Assembly: GCF_024171785.1 (NCBI RefSeq)
Contig: NZ_JAMTCK010000001.1
Location: forward strand, 186,134-250,133
Direction of reading: 5' to 3'
Length of the DNA stretch: 64,000 nt
DNA from: Goodfellowiella coeruleoviolacea
GTDB lineage: Bacteria; Actinomycetota; Actinomycetes; Mycobacteriales; Pseudonocardiaceae
The translations under genes and the position numbers were made by a program. The notes under the pieces were generated by a model. The model was not told where the DNA came from. It saw only the letters and a program-made list of their open reading frames with translations, and searched no databases. Of this stretch, positions 63,308 through 64,000 are shown in pieces; position 1 is the first letter of the stretch; the number at the start of each line of letters is the position of its first letter.

Positions 63308-64000
63308 GCCTCGATCACCTCCAGGCCGCGGTCCTGGCCGAGCACCAGTCGCAGCCGGACGAACTCCATCGGCACCGCGGGCGCGACCTCGACCTCGCAC
63401 ACCACCTGTGCCGGATCCTGCTCGGGCGGGTTGTTCGTGTCGTCGCAGACCACCCGGAACGCCTGCTCCGGCCGGGCCCCGGCCAGCGCGCCCGCCTGGA
63501 ACGCCGCCAGCAGCACCGAGGTCAGCGCCCGCACCAGGGCCAGCCGCAGCTCCGGCGAGTTGACGTCGAACACCAGCGGCGTCGCCACCCGCCGGAACGC
63601 GCGCACCAGCAGGTGCACCAGCCGGCGGTGCGCGACGTAGCGGCCGCGCGGATCCGCCGCCAGGGTGCGCCCGCCCCACACCAGCAGGCCGCGCCCGCGC
63701 GTGCACCGCACCAGGTCCACACCGGACTCGAACAGCCGAACCTGTTGCGGCTCGGGGAACTCCACCGCAAGGTCGACCGCGTCCATGAGCACGGCGTTGG
63801 CCGGCGTGTGGTGCGCGCCGCGCTCACCGTCCAGCCGGGCGATCACGCCCAGCACGTGCCCGCAGGCCGGCACGGTCCGCGGTTCCCGCCCGTCGGGCAC
63901 GCGCAGCGGCGGGTGGTAGACGGCCGCGGCGCGCAGCAGCGCGGTGTCGCCCGCCGCGGCCAGCGTCCGCACCCAGGCCACCGCATCGTCCACAGCGGAC
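63304..64000 (-). CDS. eCIS sheath protein, C-terminal part
   Basis: At least 232 residues of a tail sheath protein, cut by the right edge. The C-terminal sheath signature is clear: GHVLGVIARLDGERGAHHTPAN, GRGLLVWGGRTLAADPRGRYV, HRRLVHLLVRAFRR, FDVNSPELRLALVR and AFQAGALAGARPEQAFRVVC. It contracts to drive the tube outward. It is the first gene seen of the leftward operon. Confidence 0.92.
   Translation of the reverse strand, partial: SAVDDAVAWVRTLAAAGDTALLRAAAVYHPPLRVPDGREPRTVPACGHVLGVIARLDGERGAHHTPANAVLMDAVDLAVEFPEPQQVRLFESGVDLVRCTRGRGLLVWGGRTLAADPRGRYVAHRRLVHLLVRAFRRVATPLVFDVNSPELRLALVRALTSVLLAAFQAGALAGARPEQAFRVVCDDTNNPPEQDPAQVVCEVEVAPAVPMEFVRLRLVLGQDRGLEVIEA

Overview
The window is very GC-rich with dense, strand-consistent genes, many GTG starts and 4-bp start/stop overlaps. 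It encodes a mycothiol-dependent nitroreductase, an IdeR-type iron regulator, an actinobacterial iol operon and actinobacterial-style siderophore uptake. This points to an actinomycete, most likely Pseudonocardiales. The family-level guess rests on gene content and a recurrent GTCCAC-W-GTGGAC word, not on a marker gene.

Layout. (1) 1-1352: a siderophore ABC permease (cut by the left edge) and its lipoprotein binding protein, with an IdeR-like iron box upstream. (2) 1937-8000: housekeeping-type genes trpB, trpA, a RecQ helicase and a divergent hemC, then two small genes of unknown role. (3) 8183-33010: a biosynthetic gene cluster. A leftward operon (16307 to 8183) encodes a DegT aminotransferase, a 4-oxalocrotonate-type tautomerase, a luciferase-like flavin monooxygenase, a complete ketosynthase plus a Cys-less partner, an acyl carrier protein, an aryl-acid-type AMP ligase and a free malonyl-type acyltransferase. 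Around it are an orphan Tat lipoprotein binding protein, an MFS exporter fused to an O-methyltransferase, a cysteine-synthase-like enzyme, a serine acetyltransferase-cupin fusion, a mycothiol nitroreductase and an asparagine synthetase. Three regulators follow (FadR-type, IdeR-type, MerR-type), then a rifampin-phosphotransferase-like enzyme with a coupled phosphatase, a flavin reductase and an MSOX/NikD-type oxidase. I cannot name the product.

The best signal in this region is regulatory. Three promoters (MFS-methyltransferase, ideR paralogue, phosphotransferase) share the same architecture: -35 TTGACC, exactly 19 bp, -10 CAAGST, with a CTCAAS-N4-GTTGAG operator in the spacer. This is classic MerR geometry, and the merR gene lies at one of these sites. 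An IdeR-like iron box overlaps the phosphotransferase -10/+1. Together they suggest a product-sensing resistance and export regulon gated by iron.

(4) 33623-39075: a GntR repressor and iolC, a Cgl0159-type aldolase, iolB and iolD for inositol catabolism, then a PPOX-family flavoprotein. (5) 39793-64000: an extracellular contractile injection system (eCIS). A large putative effector with a nuclease-like, more A/T-rich C-terminus and an overlapping pentapeptide-like immunity candidate read rightward. Facing them, one long leftward operon runs from the sheath (cut by the right edge) through tube, Afp6-like, LysM, gpD, gpV, gp25, two gp6-like proteins, a P2-I-like tail protein, three related Cys-rich proteins, one unknown, tape measure and AAA+ ATPase to a small protein. 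That small protein resembles the effector's N-terminus, hinting at a shared loading signal. I see no rRNA, tRNA, CRISPR array or transposase.
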